Under the pieces are notes generated by a model. The model saw only the letters and a list, made by a program, of their open reading frames with translations. It ran no database searches and was not told where the DNA came from. 23,303 bases of DNA from assembly GCA_913020705.1 (NCBI GenBank), contig CAJWBY010000062.1:1-23303 (forward strand), written 5' to 3'. A program made the position numbers and the translations under genes. Origin of the DNA: an uncultured Colwellia sp. (lineage in GTDB: Bacteria > Pseudomonadota > Gammaproteobacteria > Enterobacterales > Alteromonadaceae). Below, one piece after another: positions 7,318 to 16,247 of the stretch. The first letter of the stretch is position 1, and each line of letters begins with the position of its first letter.

Positions 7318-8636
7318 TATATCTGCTTTATATATACTTTAGATTTTCGTTGAAAGTTATACATTTGTTTTTTACCTTCAGGTAAATCTTCCATTGAACT
7401 TTCAATAAAACCTTGTTCGCGAAACCAATGACCGCTGACCGTTGTTAATACAAATAAAGACGACAAGTGTTGTTCGTTCGCTTTAACTTCTAATGCATTC
7501 ATCAAACGCTCTCCTCTATTACCATTACGATAATCAGGATGTATTGCTACACAAGCTATTTCACCGGAACTAGCTTCAGGATAAGGATATAAAGCAGCAC
7601 AAGCGATAATAACGTCTTCTTTTTTGAGTACCGTAAAACGGTCAATTTCAACTTCAAGTAGCTCACGAGATCGTTTGACCAAAATACCTTCAGCCTCTAA
7701 AGGCGCAATCAGCTCTAGAATACCACCTACGTCATCAATACTTGCCGTACAAACTTGCTCTTTATGATCCTTAGCGATCAAAGTTCCTGCACCATCGCGT
7801 GTAAACAACTCTTGTAATAAAGCAGTATCACTCTGGTAACTTACACAATGACAACGTTCCACACCATTTTCGCCGCTTTGGATGATAGCTCTTAATAATG
7901 ATTGACGTACATGACAATCTTTATCATCTAATAACGTTTTCACCCTTCGGACACTACAGCTTCGAATAAGCTCACCTGACTCATCCATTAAGCCATCTTC
8001 TTCTGTAAAGGTGATCAATTTGTCGGCTTTCAAGGCTAACGCTGTTTGAGTAGCAACATCTTCAAGTGCGAGATTAAAAACTTCTCCTGTTGAAGAATAT
8101 CCAATCGGTGATAATAAGACTATCGAGCCGTAATCAAGCTGAGTATGAATACCTTCAGCGTCAATTTTTCTTACATTACCGGTATATTTATAATCAACAC
8201 CTTCGCGAACACCAATGGGTTTAGCAATGACAAAATTTCCCGTGCTTACGCGAATTTGCGAACCATGCATTGGAGAATTAACTAACCCCATGGTGAGCAA
8301 AGCCTCGATATGAAGTCGCATTGACCCTGTAGCATCTTTAACAGCAACCAATGTTTCAGCATCCGTTACTCTAATATTATTTTCAATATTACGGGTAATG
8401 TTTCTCTGCTCCATGCGTTCTTCAATTTGTGGCCTTGCACCATGAACTAAAACTAATTTAACGCCCAAGCTGCGCAACAAAGAAATATCGTGAATAATAT
8501 TGGCGAAATTAGGGTGAAGCACCGCCTCACCACCAAACATAAGTACCACTGTCTTTCCACGATGCGCATTAATATAAGGCGCGGCATTTCTAAACCACTT
8601 CACATAGTTTTGTTCGTTATTATTCATGCTCTTCAT
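7317..8636 (-). CDS. argA: N-acetylglutamate synthase, classical full-length ArgA
   Basis: Acetylates glutamate with acetyl-CoA, the first step of arginine synthesis, in the cytoplasm. The N-terminal amino-acid-kinase-like domain (about 20-285) has GKTVVLMFGGEAVLHP and LVLVHGARPQIE. This domain binds arginine for feedback in the E. coli protein and lacks kinase activity. The C-terminal GNAT domain (about 295-430) has the CoA-binding loop YRNGNRGERLM, followed by LFVLTT and HWFREQGF. The tail KKQMYNFQRKSKV is typical of gammaproteobacterial ArgA. At 439 residues it is full length. It is the last gene of the arginine operon, 55 bases after argH(A). Since ArgH(A) carries a second acetyltransferase domain, this activity is encoded twice in one operon. 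Confidence 0.95.
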   Translation of the reverse strand: MKSMNNNEQNYVKWFRNAAPYINAHRGKTVVLMFGGEAVLHPNFANIIHDISLLRSLGVKLVLVHGARPQIEERMEQRNITRNIENNIRVTDAETLVAVKDATGSMRLHIEALLTMGLVNSPMHGSQIRVSTGNFVIAKPIGVREGVDYKYTGNVRKIDAEGIHTQLDYGSIVLLSPIGYSSTGEVFNLALEDVATQTALALKADKLITFTEEDGLMDESGELIRSCSVRRVKTLLDDKDCHVRQSLLRAIIQSGENGVERCHCVSYQSDTALLQELFTRDGAGTLIAKDHKEQVCTASIDDVGGILELIAPLEAEGILVKRSRELLEVEIDRFTVLKKEDVIIACAALYPYPEASSGEIACVAIHPDYRNGNRGERLMNALEVKANEQHLSSLFVLTTVSGHWFREQGFIESSMEDLPEGKKQMYNFQRKSKVYIKQI

Positions 8637-8691
8637 TTTTCAGTTGTTACTACCTAGTTACTTAACACTAATAGGACAAACCCTTATAGCA

Positions 8692-10629
8692 TTACTTACT
8701 TTGACCTACGATATATTCCATCGCTACTTCATCAGCAGGGTCTTTATGTGGGCTGGGTTCACTATCTTCAATAATATTATCTGCTAACGAGCTTTTATCA
8801 ATTAAGTTAAAGCCAAGTTGCTCAAAATATTGTGGAATGTAGGTTAAAACAATTATTTGCTCTAATTCCATTTGATAAGCGAACTCTAGCAAATATTGAA
8901 TAAGTGCTTCGCCTTGACCTTGTTTCTGCGCGCTATCTTCAACTACAACTGAGCGTATCTCTGCTAAGCCTGTTTGATATATGTAAAGCGATGCAGTGCC
9001 AACAACTTTACCGTCAAGCTCAGCAACAACAAAATTCTGAATATCATGAATAATATTGTTACGAGTACGTGGCAGTATTTCACCTTTGCCAGCCCACAAA
9101 TTGACTAATTGATGAATACAATCAACATCAGACATTCTAGCTCGACGCACAGACATAGCGGCAGCACGCTGAGCGTTCAAACGTTGTTTTACTTGCTTCA
9201 GGGCTATTTCAGTTCTTTGCTTACCCGGCGCACCTACAACTTGTTCATTTAAAATAGTTTCATTGCCTGACTGTGTTGTCGCCAGCGCTTTTTCAACTTG
9301 CGAACGAGAAGTTCCACCAAGTGCTTCACGCTTATTAAGCGTCGATTCAATGGAAAGGTGCTGATAAACATCTTGCTCAATTTTATCGCTGAATTCTTTT
9401 AATTGGCTTATGGTTAAATCTTCTAACGGTACACCTTTATCGATAGCCGCTAAAACGACTTCACCGACAATATGATGTGCTTCACGGAACGGAATATCTT
9501 TACCTACTAAATAATCAGCAAGTTCTGTTGCGTTTGCATAACCTTGTTGAGCTGCAGCTAATGTACGTGAACGATTTACTTTCAAACCATCAGCGACTAA
9601 AACTGCCATTTCCATACATTCTTGCCAAGTATCAAGCGCGTCAAATAAACCTTCTTTGTCTTCTTGCATATCTTTATTGTATGCAAGCGCTAACGCTTTC
9701 ATTGTGGTTAACATGCCTGTTAGTGCACCAAATACACGGCCAGATTTACCACGAATTAATTCACAGGCATCAGGGTTTTTCTTTTGTGGCATTAATGATG
9801 AACCAGAACTCACCAAGTCACTCATTTCTACAAAGCCCGCTTCACCAGAATTATAGAAAATTAAATCTTCAGCAAAACGTGATAAATGCATCATTGAAAT
9901 ACTGGCTGAGGCCAACAATTCAATAACGTGATCTCTGTCAGAAACCGCATCTAGGCTGTTCATTGTTGCCGTTCTAAAACCTAAACGATTTGCTAGAGCA
10001 TTTCTGTCTATTGGATACGCAGTTCCCGCTAGTGCACCAGAACCTAATGGTGAAACATCTAAACGATAAAGTGCATCTTTTAAACGGCCAATATCACGGT
10101 TAAACATTTCTACATAAGCTAAACACCAATGACCAAACGTTATTGGCTGTGCTCTTTGTAAATGGGTGTAGCCTGGTAACACAGTATCTTTTTCACGTTC
10201 AGCTAAGTTCATCATCGCTTGTTGTAAATTCACTAGAGCAAACAATAAATCGCCGCCCGTTTCTTTACACCAAAGCTTTAAATCTGTCGCTACTTGATCG
10301 TTACGACTACGGCCAGTATGGAGCTTTTTACCTAAATCACCGGTTTTTTCAATAAGCTGAATCTCTACCCAGCTATGAATATCTTCTGCATCAGATAACA
10401 AAATTTGTTTAGGATTCTCTTCAACTGATACTTTCAATTCTTGAAGTGCTGCAGTTAAACGTAGTAACTCATCATCATCAATAATACCCACTTCATGAAT
10501 AGAGTGTGCCCAAGCAATAGAGCCGACAATATCTTGTACTGCCATACGGTAATCTACCGGTAGCGAGTCATTAAATTTTTTAAACTGTAAACTTGGTTGT
10601 CCTTTAAAACGTCCGCCCCATAAAGCCAT
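8692..10629 (-). CDS. argH(A): Argininosuccinate lyase fused to an N-acetyltransferase domain, ArgH(A)
   Basis: The lyase splits argininosuccinate to arginine and fumarate, the last step of the pathway. Residues 1-465 are a complete lyase: TGRSRNDQ (105-112), HLQRAQP (156-162) and the fumarase/lyase signature [12 protein letters not shown] (276-287) with the catalytic serine. After a basic linker, residues 493-645 form a GNAT domain with [14 protein letters not shown] at its start, the CoA loop QKQGQG (568-573) and FEQLGF. E. coli ArgH is about 457 residues, so the extra 180 are the acetyltransferase. This fusion is known in Moritella, Vibrio and relatives, where the tail provides N-acetylglutamate synthase activity. 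The ATG is preceded by GGAG at 9 bases, inside the end of the small ORF in the argG-argH gap. Confidence 0.95.
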   Translation of the reverse strand: MALWGGRFKGQPSLQFKKFNDSLPVDYRMAVQDIVGSIAWAHSIHEVGIIDDDELLRLTAALQELKVSVEENPKQILLSDAEDIHSWVEIQLIEKTGDLGKKLHTGRSRNDQVATDLKLWCKETGGDLLFALVNLQQAMMNLAEREKDTVLPGYTHLQRAQPITFGHWCLAYVEMFNRDIGRLKDALYRLDVSPLGSGALAGTAYPIDRNALANRLGFRTATMNSLDAVSDRDHVIELLASASISMMHLSRFAEDLIFYNSGEAGFVEMSDLVSSGSSLMPQKKNPDACELIRGKSGRVFGALTGMLTTMKALALAYNKDMQEDKEGLFDALDTWQECMEMAVLVADGLKVNRSRTLAAAQQGYANATELADYLVGKDIPFREAHHIVGEVVLAAIDKGVPLEDLTISQLKEFSDKIEQDVYQHLSIESTLNKREALGGTSRSQVEKALATTQSGNETILNEQVVGAPGKQRTEIALKQVKQRLNAQRAAAMSVRRARMSDVDCIHQLVNLWAGKGEILPRTRNNIIHDIQNFVVAELDGKVVGTASLYIYQTGLAEIRSVVVEDSAQKQGQGEALIQYLLEFAYQMELEQIIVLTYIPQYFEQLGFNLIDKSSLADNIIEDSEPSPHKDPADEVAMEYIVGQSK

Positions 10630-10631
10630 AG

Positions 10632-10724
10632 TTATTTACTCCAATCTTTTGCAGAAACACTCTTCATATTATCAAGGGGGCTAGCGACGTTATAACGTCC
10701 ACCGCATCTCATAAGTAAAGCCAT
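10632..10724 (-). CDS. 30-codon ORF filling the argG-argH gap, likely remnant of a duplicated argG/argH junction
   Basis: The ATG begins 2 bases after the argG stop (TAACAATGG) and the TAA ends 2 bases before the argH ATG (TAACTATGG). The first nine bases ATGGCTTTA equal the argH start. After a 9-base insertion (CTTATGAGA), TGCGGTGGACGTTATAA matches argH TGGGGCGGACGTTTTAA at 14 of 17 positions, in the same frame (MAL..GGRY versus MALWGGRF). The 3' end TCT-x-AAA-GAT-x-x-x-TAA lines up in frame with the argG 3' end (TCT TTA AAA GAT AAG GCA GAA TAA). The simplest reading is a decayed tandem duplication that kept an open frame. It may still be translated, through coupling on both sides, and it contains the argH Shine-Dalgarno. 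No known peptide is recognised. Confidence 0.45.
   Translation of the reverse strand: MALLMRCGGRYNVASPLDNMKSVSAKDWSK
10686..10699. repeat. 14-bp perfect palindrome GACGTTATAACGTC
   Basis: The sequence gacgttataacgtc equals its own reverse complement and lies in the argG-argH gap, inside the small ORF. The flanking bases do not extend the symmetry. It could be chance, a protein-binding site, or a by-product of drift in the duplicated argH start. Confidence 0.5.
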
Positions 10725-10726
10725 TG

Positions 10727-11983
10727 TTATTCTGCCTTATCTTTTAAAGAGCCATTTTGAGATAGCGCAGTAATACGGCTTGATAAACTGAATAAACGGA
10801 TAAAACCTTCCGCATGTTTTTGGTCGTAAACATCGTCGGCACCAAAAGTAGCAAACGCTTCAGAATATAAACTGTTTGGTGAGCGACGTTGAATAACTTG
10901 CGCCATGCCTTTGTATAATTTAACAACAACGTCACCTGTTAATTTTTCAGCGAAAGATGCTGCAGAAGCTAGCTGTGCTTTAGCAAGTGGTGTAAACCAA
11001 CGTCCATCATAAATAACATGTGAAAATTCAAGACCTACTGATTCACGATATTTAAGAGATTCTTTATCGAGAATAAGCGTTTCTAAACCTTTGTAAGCAG
11101 CCATTAAAATAGTGCCACCTGGTGTTTCATAACAACCACGAGATTTCATGCCCACTAAACGGTTTTCAACAATGTCGATTCTACCTACGCCATGTGCTGC
11201 ACCCTTTGCATTTAGATACATAAGCGCTTCATATGCACCCTCTCCGCTTTGAGAGAAGTCTTTGCCGTCAATAGCAACTAATTCACCTTCAAGAAAACTT
11301 AACTGTACTTTTTCAGCTTCGTCTGGCGCATCCATTGGATCGACTGTCATTGTCCAAACTTCTTTTGATGGCTCACACCATGGGTCTTCTAATTCGCCAC
11401 CTTCATGAGAGATATGCCACGCATTTGCATCACGGCTATAAATTTTAGTTAATGAAGCTGAACAAGGGATGTCACGCTCGGCAAGGTAATCGAGTAAATC
11501 TTCACGAGAAACCATGTCCCACTCACGCCAAGGTGCAATAACCGTTAACTCTGGAGCAAGGGCTGCAAAACAAGATTCAAAACGAACTTGATCGTTACCT
11601 TTACCCGTACAACCATGACAAACAGCATCTGCACCGACTTTTAAAGCAACTTCTATGTGTGCTTTAGCAATAATAGGACGTGCCATTGACGTACCTAATA
11701 AATATTGACCTTCGTACACTGAACCTGTTTTCAAGATAGGGTAAATATATTCTTTTACGTACTCTTCTTTTAGATCAACTACATAACATTCAGATGCCCC
11801 AGAAGCCAACGCCTTTTCTTTAACGCCTTCAAGTTCTTCATCACCTTGACCAACATCAGCACAAAATGCGATAACCTCACAACCTTCATAGTTTTCTTTC
11901 AACCATGGAATAATCGCCGATGTATCTAATCCACCTGAATATGCTAATACTACTTTTTTGATTTGTTTTTTTGCTAAAGCCAT
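10727..11983 (-). CDS. argG: Argininosuccinate synthase
   Basis: Joins citrulline and aspartate with ATP to argininosuccinate in the cytoplasm, the step before ArgH. The N-terminal pyrophosphatase-type P-loop AYSGGLDTS is at residues 14-22. [13 protein letters not shown] and [15 protein letters not shown] are strongly conserved family motifs for aspartate/citrulline and nucleotide binding. At 418 residues it is slightly longer than the common 400-residue form. The ATG is preceded by AGGAAAAG. It follows argF with a 40-base gap and is the fourth gene of the argC-to-argA string. Confidence 0.97.
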   Translation of the reverse strand: MALAKKQIKKVVLAYSGGLDTSAIIPWLKENYEGCEVIAFCADVGQGDEELEGVKEKALASGASECYVVDLKEEYVKEYIYPILKTGSVYEGQYLLGTSMARPIIAKAHIEVALKVGADAVCHGCTGKGNDQVRFESCFAALAPELTVIAPWREWDMVSREDLLDYLAERDIPCSASLTKIYSRDANAWHISHEGGELEDPWCEPSKEVWTMTVDPMDAPDEAEKVQLSFLEGELVAIDGKDFSQSGEGAYEALMYLNAKGAAHGVGRIDIVENRLVGMKSRGCYETPGGTILMAAYKGLETLILDKESLKYRESVGLEFSHVIYDGRWFTPLAKAQLASAASFAEKLTGDVVVKLYKGMAQVIQRRSPNSLYSEAFATFGADDVYDQKHAEGFIRLFSLSSRITALSQNGSLKDKAE

Positions 11984-12023
11984 TGTCTTTTCCTATTAAT
12001 TCTTAAATTTGTTGTATCGAACC

Positions 12024-12959
12024 TTAGTTCGCTAAAAGTGTTACTAGCACAGCATTCTGCGCCCACATTCTGTTTTCAGCTTCTTGAAAAACCACCGACA
12101 TTTCACTGTCAAAAAGCGCTGTTGTTATCTCTTCTTCTAAATGTGCAGGTTGGCAGTGCATAACAATACTTGCACCACTCTTTTCCATCATTTTATGATT
12201 CACTTGGTAAGGTGCAAATTTTTCTAAAAGTGCAGCTTTTTTACTGGGATCTTCGTCACCCATAGATACCCAAGTGTCAGTATAAATAGCATCTTGTTGC
12301 CCTATACTTTCAACGTCTGATGTAAGTACCAACTTACTACCTGATTCATCTGCAAAAGCTTTCGCTTTCTTCAATAATGTATCTTCTGGTTCATGCCCTT
12401 TAGGACACACCAACGTAAAATCAACGCCTAATATTGCCGCCATAAACATCAGTGAATTAGAAACATTATTACCATCACCTACATAGGCTAGTTTAACTTT
12501 CGATAAATCTGCGAAATTTTCCTGCAAAGTCACAAAATCTGCTAACGCTTGGCATGGATGGTAAATATCACAAAGTGCATTAATCACTGGAATACTTGCA
12601 TGTTCAGCGAGACCTTCAATCGAACTGTTATCAAAAACACGCGCGACGATAGCATCGGCATAACAAGAAAGATTTTTAGCATAATCGCTAACTCTTTCGC
12701 GTTCACCTAACTTGCCGTTTTGTTGCCCCAAATATAGAGCATGTCCGCCCAATTTGTTAATACCCATATCAAAACTAACATGCGTTCTTAACGAGGGTTT
12801 CTCAAAAATCATTGCAACAGACTTACCCGCTAATGCTTGGCTGTAATCTATAGGGTGGTTTTTAATGCTTATTGCTAATGCAATAAGATCTGTTATTTGT
12901 GTTTTAGTAAGTTGGTCATCAGCTAAAAAATTTTCTAGTTTGTTTTGTACTTGTGACAT
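12024..12959 (-). CDS. argF: Ornithine carbamoyltransferase with variant motifs
   Basis: Transfers a carbamoyl group to ornithine to form citrulline. The carbamoyl-phosphate motif is SLRT (56-59) instead of the common STRT, followed by HVSF. HPCQ (134-137) is intact. The ornithine loop DTWVSMG (228-234) is the ornithine-type SMG motif, which argues against an acetyl- or succinylornithine enzyme. The last motif is HCQPA (268-272) where most ornithine carbamoyltransferases have HCLPA; the active-site Cys is kept. Length, 311 residues, is normal. Its place between argB and argG fits the linear pathway with acetylornithine deacetylase (argE), in which free ornithine is the substrate. Confidence 0.93.
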   Translation of the reverse strand: MSQVQNKLENFLADDQLTKTQITDLIALAISIKNHPIDYSQALAGKSVAMIFEKPSLRTHVSFDMGINKLGGHALYLGQQNGKLGERERVSDYAKNLSCYADAIVARVFDNSSIEGLAEHASIPVINALCDIYHPCQALADFVTLQENFADLSKVKLAYVGDGNNVSNSLMFMAAILGVDFTLVCPKGHEPEDTLLKKAKAFADESGSKLVLTSDVESIGQQDAIYTDTWVSMGDEDPSKKAALLEKFAPYQVNHKMMEKSGASIVMHCQPAHLEEEITTALFDSEMSVVFQEAENRMWAQNAVLVTLLAN

Positions 12960-12985
12960 GGTAATTCCTATCCGAAAAAGTATTA

Positions 12986-13004
12986 AATTAAGCGTTACTT
13001 AATT
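12986..13004. repeat. Short AT-rich hairpin in the argB-argF gap
   Basis: aattaag (12986-12992) and cttaatt (12998-13004) form a 7-bp stem with a 5-base loop in the 49-base gap. It is weak and has no T-run. It may adjust mRNA processing between argB and argF, or may be chance in AT-rich DNA. Confidence 0.35.
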
Positions 13005-13008
13005 ATTG

Positions 13009-13815
13009 TTAATGAGGTTGAATGCGTGTTCCGATTGCATCACCCTTTATTAAGTTGATAATTTGTTGTGGCGACTGCCAACTGGCAACCGCGATACTTC
13101 GTCGTAACTGACTTGCCGCATTTAATGCCGCATTAACTTTTGCTGTCATACCTCCAGCAATAATACCTTCTTCGATTAACAAATTGGCCTGTGCTTTATT
13201 GAGTGAATCAATGTACTCACCATTTGCATCTTTAACGCCGTTAACATCGGTAAGTAGTAATAGCTCTGCATTGAGTAGTTTACAAATTGCTACAGCCGCA
13301 TCGTCAGCATTAACATTAACTAAATCCCCATTAGCTAAAGAACCAATAGAAGAAACAATGGGTAAGAAGTTTGCGTTTAATAACGTATCGAGTAATTTAC
13401 TGTTATGAGCGCTTGGTTCACCCACCATACCTAACTCTTTATCACTTAAACTACAAGAAACCATATCGCCATCGATAAGTGATAAACCAACAGCTTGCAT
13501 ATTCAAACTTGCTGCTGTTGCAACGATAGCTTTATTGACACTACCGGCTAATGCGCCAGCAATAAGTGGCATTTGTTCTTTAGGTGTAACCCTTAAGCCG
13601 TGCTTCTTTTCAGTAGTAAAACCTGCTTGGCTGAGCATTTCATCAACCACACAACCACCACCATGAACTAACACCACAGATTGATTTTTTAATGACGCTA
13701 TAATTTTTAATAAATCAGCTAATGCATCTTTTTTTTCAAGAATCGCACCACCAATTTTGATCACTAACGGTTTGTTGGATTTACTATTTACTGATTCTTT
13801 TATTAAATCACTCAT
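13009..13815 (-). CDS. argB: Acetylglutamate kinase
   Basis: Phosphorylates N-acetylglutamate with ATP, the second step of arginine synthesis. It is an amino-acid-kinase fold with VIKIGGAILEK near residues 18-28 (phosphate binding), VLVHGGG (48-54), the NAG-site segment KKHGLRVTP, and NVNADDAA plus LTDVNGV in the nucleotide half. At 268 residues it lacks the N-terminal helix of arginine-inhibited hexameric kinases, so it is probably the short, arginine-insensitive E. coli type (inference). Its ATG overlaps the argC stop as ATGA, indicating coupled translation. Confidence 0.96.
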   Translation of the reverse strand: MSDLIKESVNSKSNKPLVIKIGGAILEKKDALADLLKIIASLKNQSVVLVHGGGCVVDEMLSQAGFTTEKKHGLRVTPKEQMPLIAGALAGSVNKAIVATAASLNMQAVGLSLIDGDMVSCSLSDKELGMVGEPSAHNSKLLDTLLNANFLPIVSSIGSLANGDLVNVNADDAAVAICKLLNAELLLLTDVNGVKDANGEYIDSLNKAQANLLIEEGIIAGGMTAKVNAALNAASQLRRSIAVASWQSPQQIINLIKGDAIGTRIQPH

Positions 13816-14849
13816 GAGTTATTTTCCAACATTACATTATTCAACAAACTATATTCACTCGGTAAACCTAGAGAAATATTTGCACATTGAATTGCTTGTG
13901 AAGCTGCACCTTTTAACAAATTGTCAATGGCACAACTCACCACTACCACTTGTTTTTCTTCATCCACTTGCCAATGCACATCGGCAAAAGGTGTATTTGC
14001 AACATTATCTATTTTTGGCCAAGCACCTGTTAAACGAACAAGCGGTTTATCTTGATAAGCACTGACGAACGCGTCATCAATTTGTTGAGTAGTAACGCCT
14101 GCTTTAATCTGCAATGTTACCGTCGCCATTAACCCTCTTTTATAAGGCGCAAGATGCGGATTAAATATAACTTGGGCATTGGCTTCTTGACTTATTTCGG
14201 GTTGATGCCTGTGCTGTAAAATATTGTAAGACGTTAAACTCACTTCATAAAAACTGGTCGCTAACGATGCTTTTCTGCCAGCCCCACTCACTCCGCTAAT
14301 TCCATTAACAACAATGAGTGAATTTTCAACGTGATAATTATTTGAAGTAATCGGTTTAAGCGACAATAAACTCGCTGTTGGGTAACACCCCGGAACAGCA
14401 ACTAATTGAGTATTGGCGATATCATCTTGTTGCCATTCAGCTAAACCATATTTTGCTTGCGCAAGCGCCGATAAATTTTTGTGCTCAAAACCATAGAATG
14501 TTGGGTAATCGTCGCTATTTTTTAAACGAAAACCGCCCGAAAGATCGAATACCTTCACACCATTTTCAACAAATGCTTGTGCCCAATCGGCACTAAACTC
14601 ATGAGGTGTCGCAAAGAATACCGCATCAAGTTCTTGAGCTGTTTCATCAAACCAATGTTGCGAGAAACATACGAGTGGTAAATCACATACACCTAAATAA
14701 CGCGGATGCAATTGCGAAAAAGTCATATCTGCCGAGCTACTGTTTTCAGAAACCAGTAAGTATTCAAGGGAAATTTTGTCGTGCGCGCACAATAAACTAA
14801 TAAGCTCAGCACCAACGTATCCACTTGCTCCAATAACCGCGACTTTCAT
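13812..14849 (-). CDS. argC: N-acetyl-gamma-glutamyl-phosphate reductase
   Basis: Reduces acetylglutamyl phosphate to the semialdehyde with NADPH, the third step of the pathway. The nucleotide-binding loop GASGYVG is at residues 7-13, the catalytic cysteine lies in VPGCYPT (Cys155), and HRHQPEI later in the protein is the usual conserved histidine block. Length, 345 residues, is typical of the short ArgC class. It is the first gene of the minus-strand operon and diverges from argE across 185 bases, so the operon promoter must lie there. Confidence 0.96.
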   Translation of the reverse strand: MKVAVIGASGYVGAELISLLCAHDKISLEYLLVSENSSSADMTFSQLHPRYLGVCDLPLVCFSQHWFDETAQELDAVFFATPHEFSADWAQAFVENGVKVFDLSGGFRLKNSDDYPTFYGFEHKNLSALAQAKYGLAEWQQDDIANTQLVAVPGCYPTASLLSLKPITSNNYHVENSLIVVNGISGVSGAGRKASLATSFYEVSLTSYNILQHRHQPEISQEANAQVIFNPHLAPYKRGLMATVTLQIKAGVTTQQIDDAFVSAYQDKPLVRLTGAWPKIDNVANTPFADVHWQVDEEKQVVVVSCAIDNLLKGAASQAIQCANISLGLPSEYSLLNNVMLENNS

Positions 14850-14875
14850 ACAACCTCATCTATTAATTTTTATCG

Positions 14876-14927
14876 ACCTAATAAAAAGAGAAAACAAATT
14901 ATTTTCAATAGCCTTCTTTTATTAGGT
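14876..14927. promoter_or_regulatory. 11-bp inverted repeat with 30-base loop, upstream of argC
   Basis: acctaataaaa (14876-14886) is the exact reverse complement of ttttattaggt (14917-14927). It sits 27 to 78 bases upstream of the argC ATG, so it would be in the argC leader or overlap its promoter. It could form a leader RNA stem or be a paired operator. It does not match the ArgR box (TGAATwwwwATTCA). Confidence 0.45.
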
Positions 14928-14965
14928 TATTTACACTAGAATGAGAAAGTAACACTTGATGACTC

Positions 14966-14988
14966 GTTATGCAACAAATAAGCATAAC
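14966..14988. promoter_or_regulatory. 7-bp inverted repeat gttatgc-N9-gcataac between argE and argC
   Basis: gttatgc (14966-14972) and gcataac (14982-14988) are exact reverse complements separated by 9 bases, in the middle of the divergent argE-argC region, about 46 bases before the argE start. Position and symmetry suggest a regulator site acting on both promoters. The 23-base span differs from the 18-bp ARG box, so assigning it to ArgR would be a guess. Confidence 0.45.
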
Positions 14989-15034
14989 TACCCACAAGTT
15001 TTTTCTTTGTTCTTATTTGAAATTGTGAGCCACT

Positions 15035-16183
15035 ATGAAAAACCTACCAAATTTTACCGATTCATTAACTCAACTTATTGCGAGTGCTTCAATCAGCTCA
15101 AGTCAAGAGAGCTGGGACCAAGGTAATTTAGCTGTTATTCAACTCTTGGCTACATGGTTTGAGCAACTCGATTTTAATATCGACATTCAAGCGGTACCAG
15201 GAACACGTAATAAATATAATTTATTAGCAAAATTGGGAAGTGGTGAAGGTGGGTTATTACTAGCAGGACATAGTGATACCGTCCCTTTTGATGAAAACCG
15301 TTGGCAGTCAGATCCTTTTAAAATTGTGAATCAAGATGATAAGTTTTATGGATTAGGTACATGTGATATGAAAGGTTTCTTTGCTTTTATTTTACAAGCT
15401 TGCAAGGGTTTAACATCTGAGAAGTTGAAAAAGCCTCTTTATATTTTAGCCACCGCAGATGAAGAAACAACCATGGCAGGCGCGCGTTTTTTCACCCAAA
15501 ATAAAGACATAAAACCTGATGTTGCCATCATTGGTGAGCCAACAAATTTAGTCCCTGTTATCATGCATAAAGGTCACATGTCACATCGCATAACTATTCA
15601 AGGTGAGTCAGGGCATTCAAGTAAACCAAATTTAGGCGTCAATGCAATTGAGATTATGCACCAAGTGATTGGTCAATTAATGCAACTTAAAGAAAGGCTT
15701 GCACACAATTATAGTAACCAAGCTTTTGATGTAAAAGAACCCACGCTTAACTTAGGTGCAATACATGGGGGTGATAATGCCAACCGAATTTGCGGACACT
15801 GCGTGTTAGATATTGATATGCGCGCGCTGCCGGGTATGGCTGATAGCGAACTGATTCAATTACTGGCTGAAGCATTAAAACCATTAGCTGAAAAATACCC
15901 CAGCAGGGTTTCATTTGCTGAACTTGATCCGAGCTCTCCTAGTTTCGAGCAAAATAAATCAAGTGGGCTAGTTTCATTAGCAGAAGAAATAAGCGGTCAT
16001 CAATGCTGTGCAGTGAATTACGCAACAGAAGCACCTTTCATTCAACAACTCGGCTGTCAAACTATTGTGCTAGGTCCTGGCTCTATTGACCAAGCCCATC
16101 AACCTAATGAATTTTTAGCGCATAGTGAAATTGATAAAACTGACGTTATATTAGCAAAAATGATTCAACGTTATTGCTTATAG
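15035..16183 (+). CDS. argE: Acetylornithine deacetylase
   Basis: Hydrolyses N-acetylornithine to ornithine and acetate, which makes this the linear form of the pathway and creates a constant need for new N-acetylglutamate. It is an M20-family metallohydrolase. Zinc ligands and catalytic residues appear as GHSDTVPFD (His79, Asp81), GTCDMKGF (Asp111), ADEETTMAG (Glu143/Glu144) and, near the C-terminus, the histidine in DQAHQPNEF. At 382 residues it matches E. coli ArgE. It is transcribed away from argC as in the E. coli argE-argCBH arrangement. The ATG at 15035 is preceded by GTGAG, a modest ribosome site. Confidence 0.96.
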   Translation: MKNLPNFTDSLTQLIASASISSSQESWDQGNLAVIQLLATWFEQLDFNIDIQAVPGTRNKYNLLAKLGSGEGGLLLAGHSDTVPFDENRWQSDPFKIVNQDDKFYGLGTCDMKGFFAFILQACKGLTSEKLKKPLYILATADEETTMAGARFFTQNKDIKPDVAIIGEPTNLVPVIMHKGHMSHRITIQGESGHSSKPNLGVNAIEIMHQVIGQLMQLKERLAHNYSNQAFDVKEPTLNLGAIHGGDNANRICGHCVLDIDMRALPGMADSELIQLLAEALKPLAEKYPSRVSFAELDPSSPSFEQNKSSGLVSLAEEISGHQCCAVNYATEAPFIQQLGCQTIVLGPGSIDQAHQPNEFLAHSEIDKTDVILAKMIQRYCL

Positions 16184-16193
16184 TCATACAAAA

Positions 16194-16225
16194 AAGGGTT
16201 AAGGCATTCAAAAGCCTTAACCCTT
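16194..16225 (-). terminator. Bidirectional terminator between the convergent argE and fabY
   Basis: aagggttaaggc (16194-16205) and gccttaaccctt (16214-16225) are exact 12-base complements around an 8-base loop. On the minus strand the stem is followed by TTTTTTGT, a good Rho-independent signal for fabY. On the plus strand it follows the argE stop by about 10 bases but lacks a clean T-run, so it is weaker in that direction. Confidence 0.85.
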
Positions 16226-16247
16226 AATAATAGATACTTGAGAATAA

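Noticed and set aside
9477..9926. 149-residue open frame on the plus strand
   Set aside because: It lies entirely antisense to argH(A), which has unmistakable lyase motifs in this stretch. The translation shows no domain and has odd composition.
13757..14065. 102-residue plus-strand frame over the argB-argC junction
   Set aside because: Antisense to two clear genes and with no ribosome site; a shadow frame.
14850..15034. Possible standard ARG boxes such as the TGAAAATAATTTGT stretch on the minus strand
   Set aside because: The right half does not match ATTCA and there is no second box at the usual spacing; I would not call an ArgR site from this.
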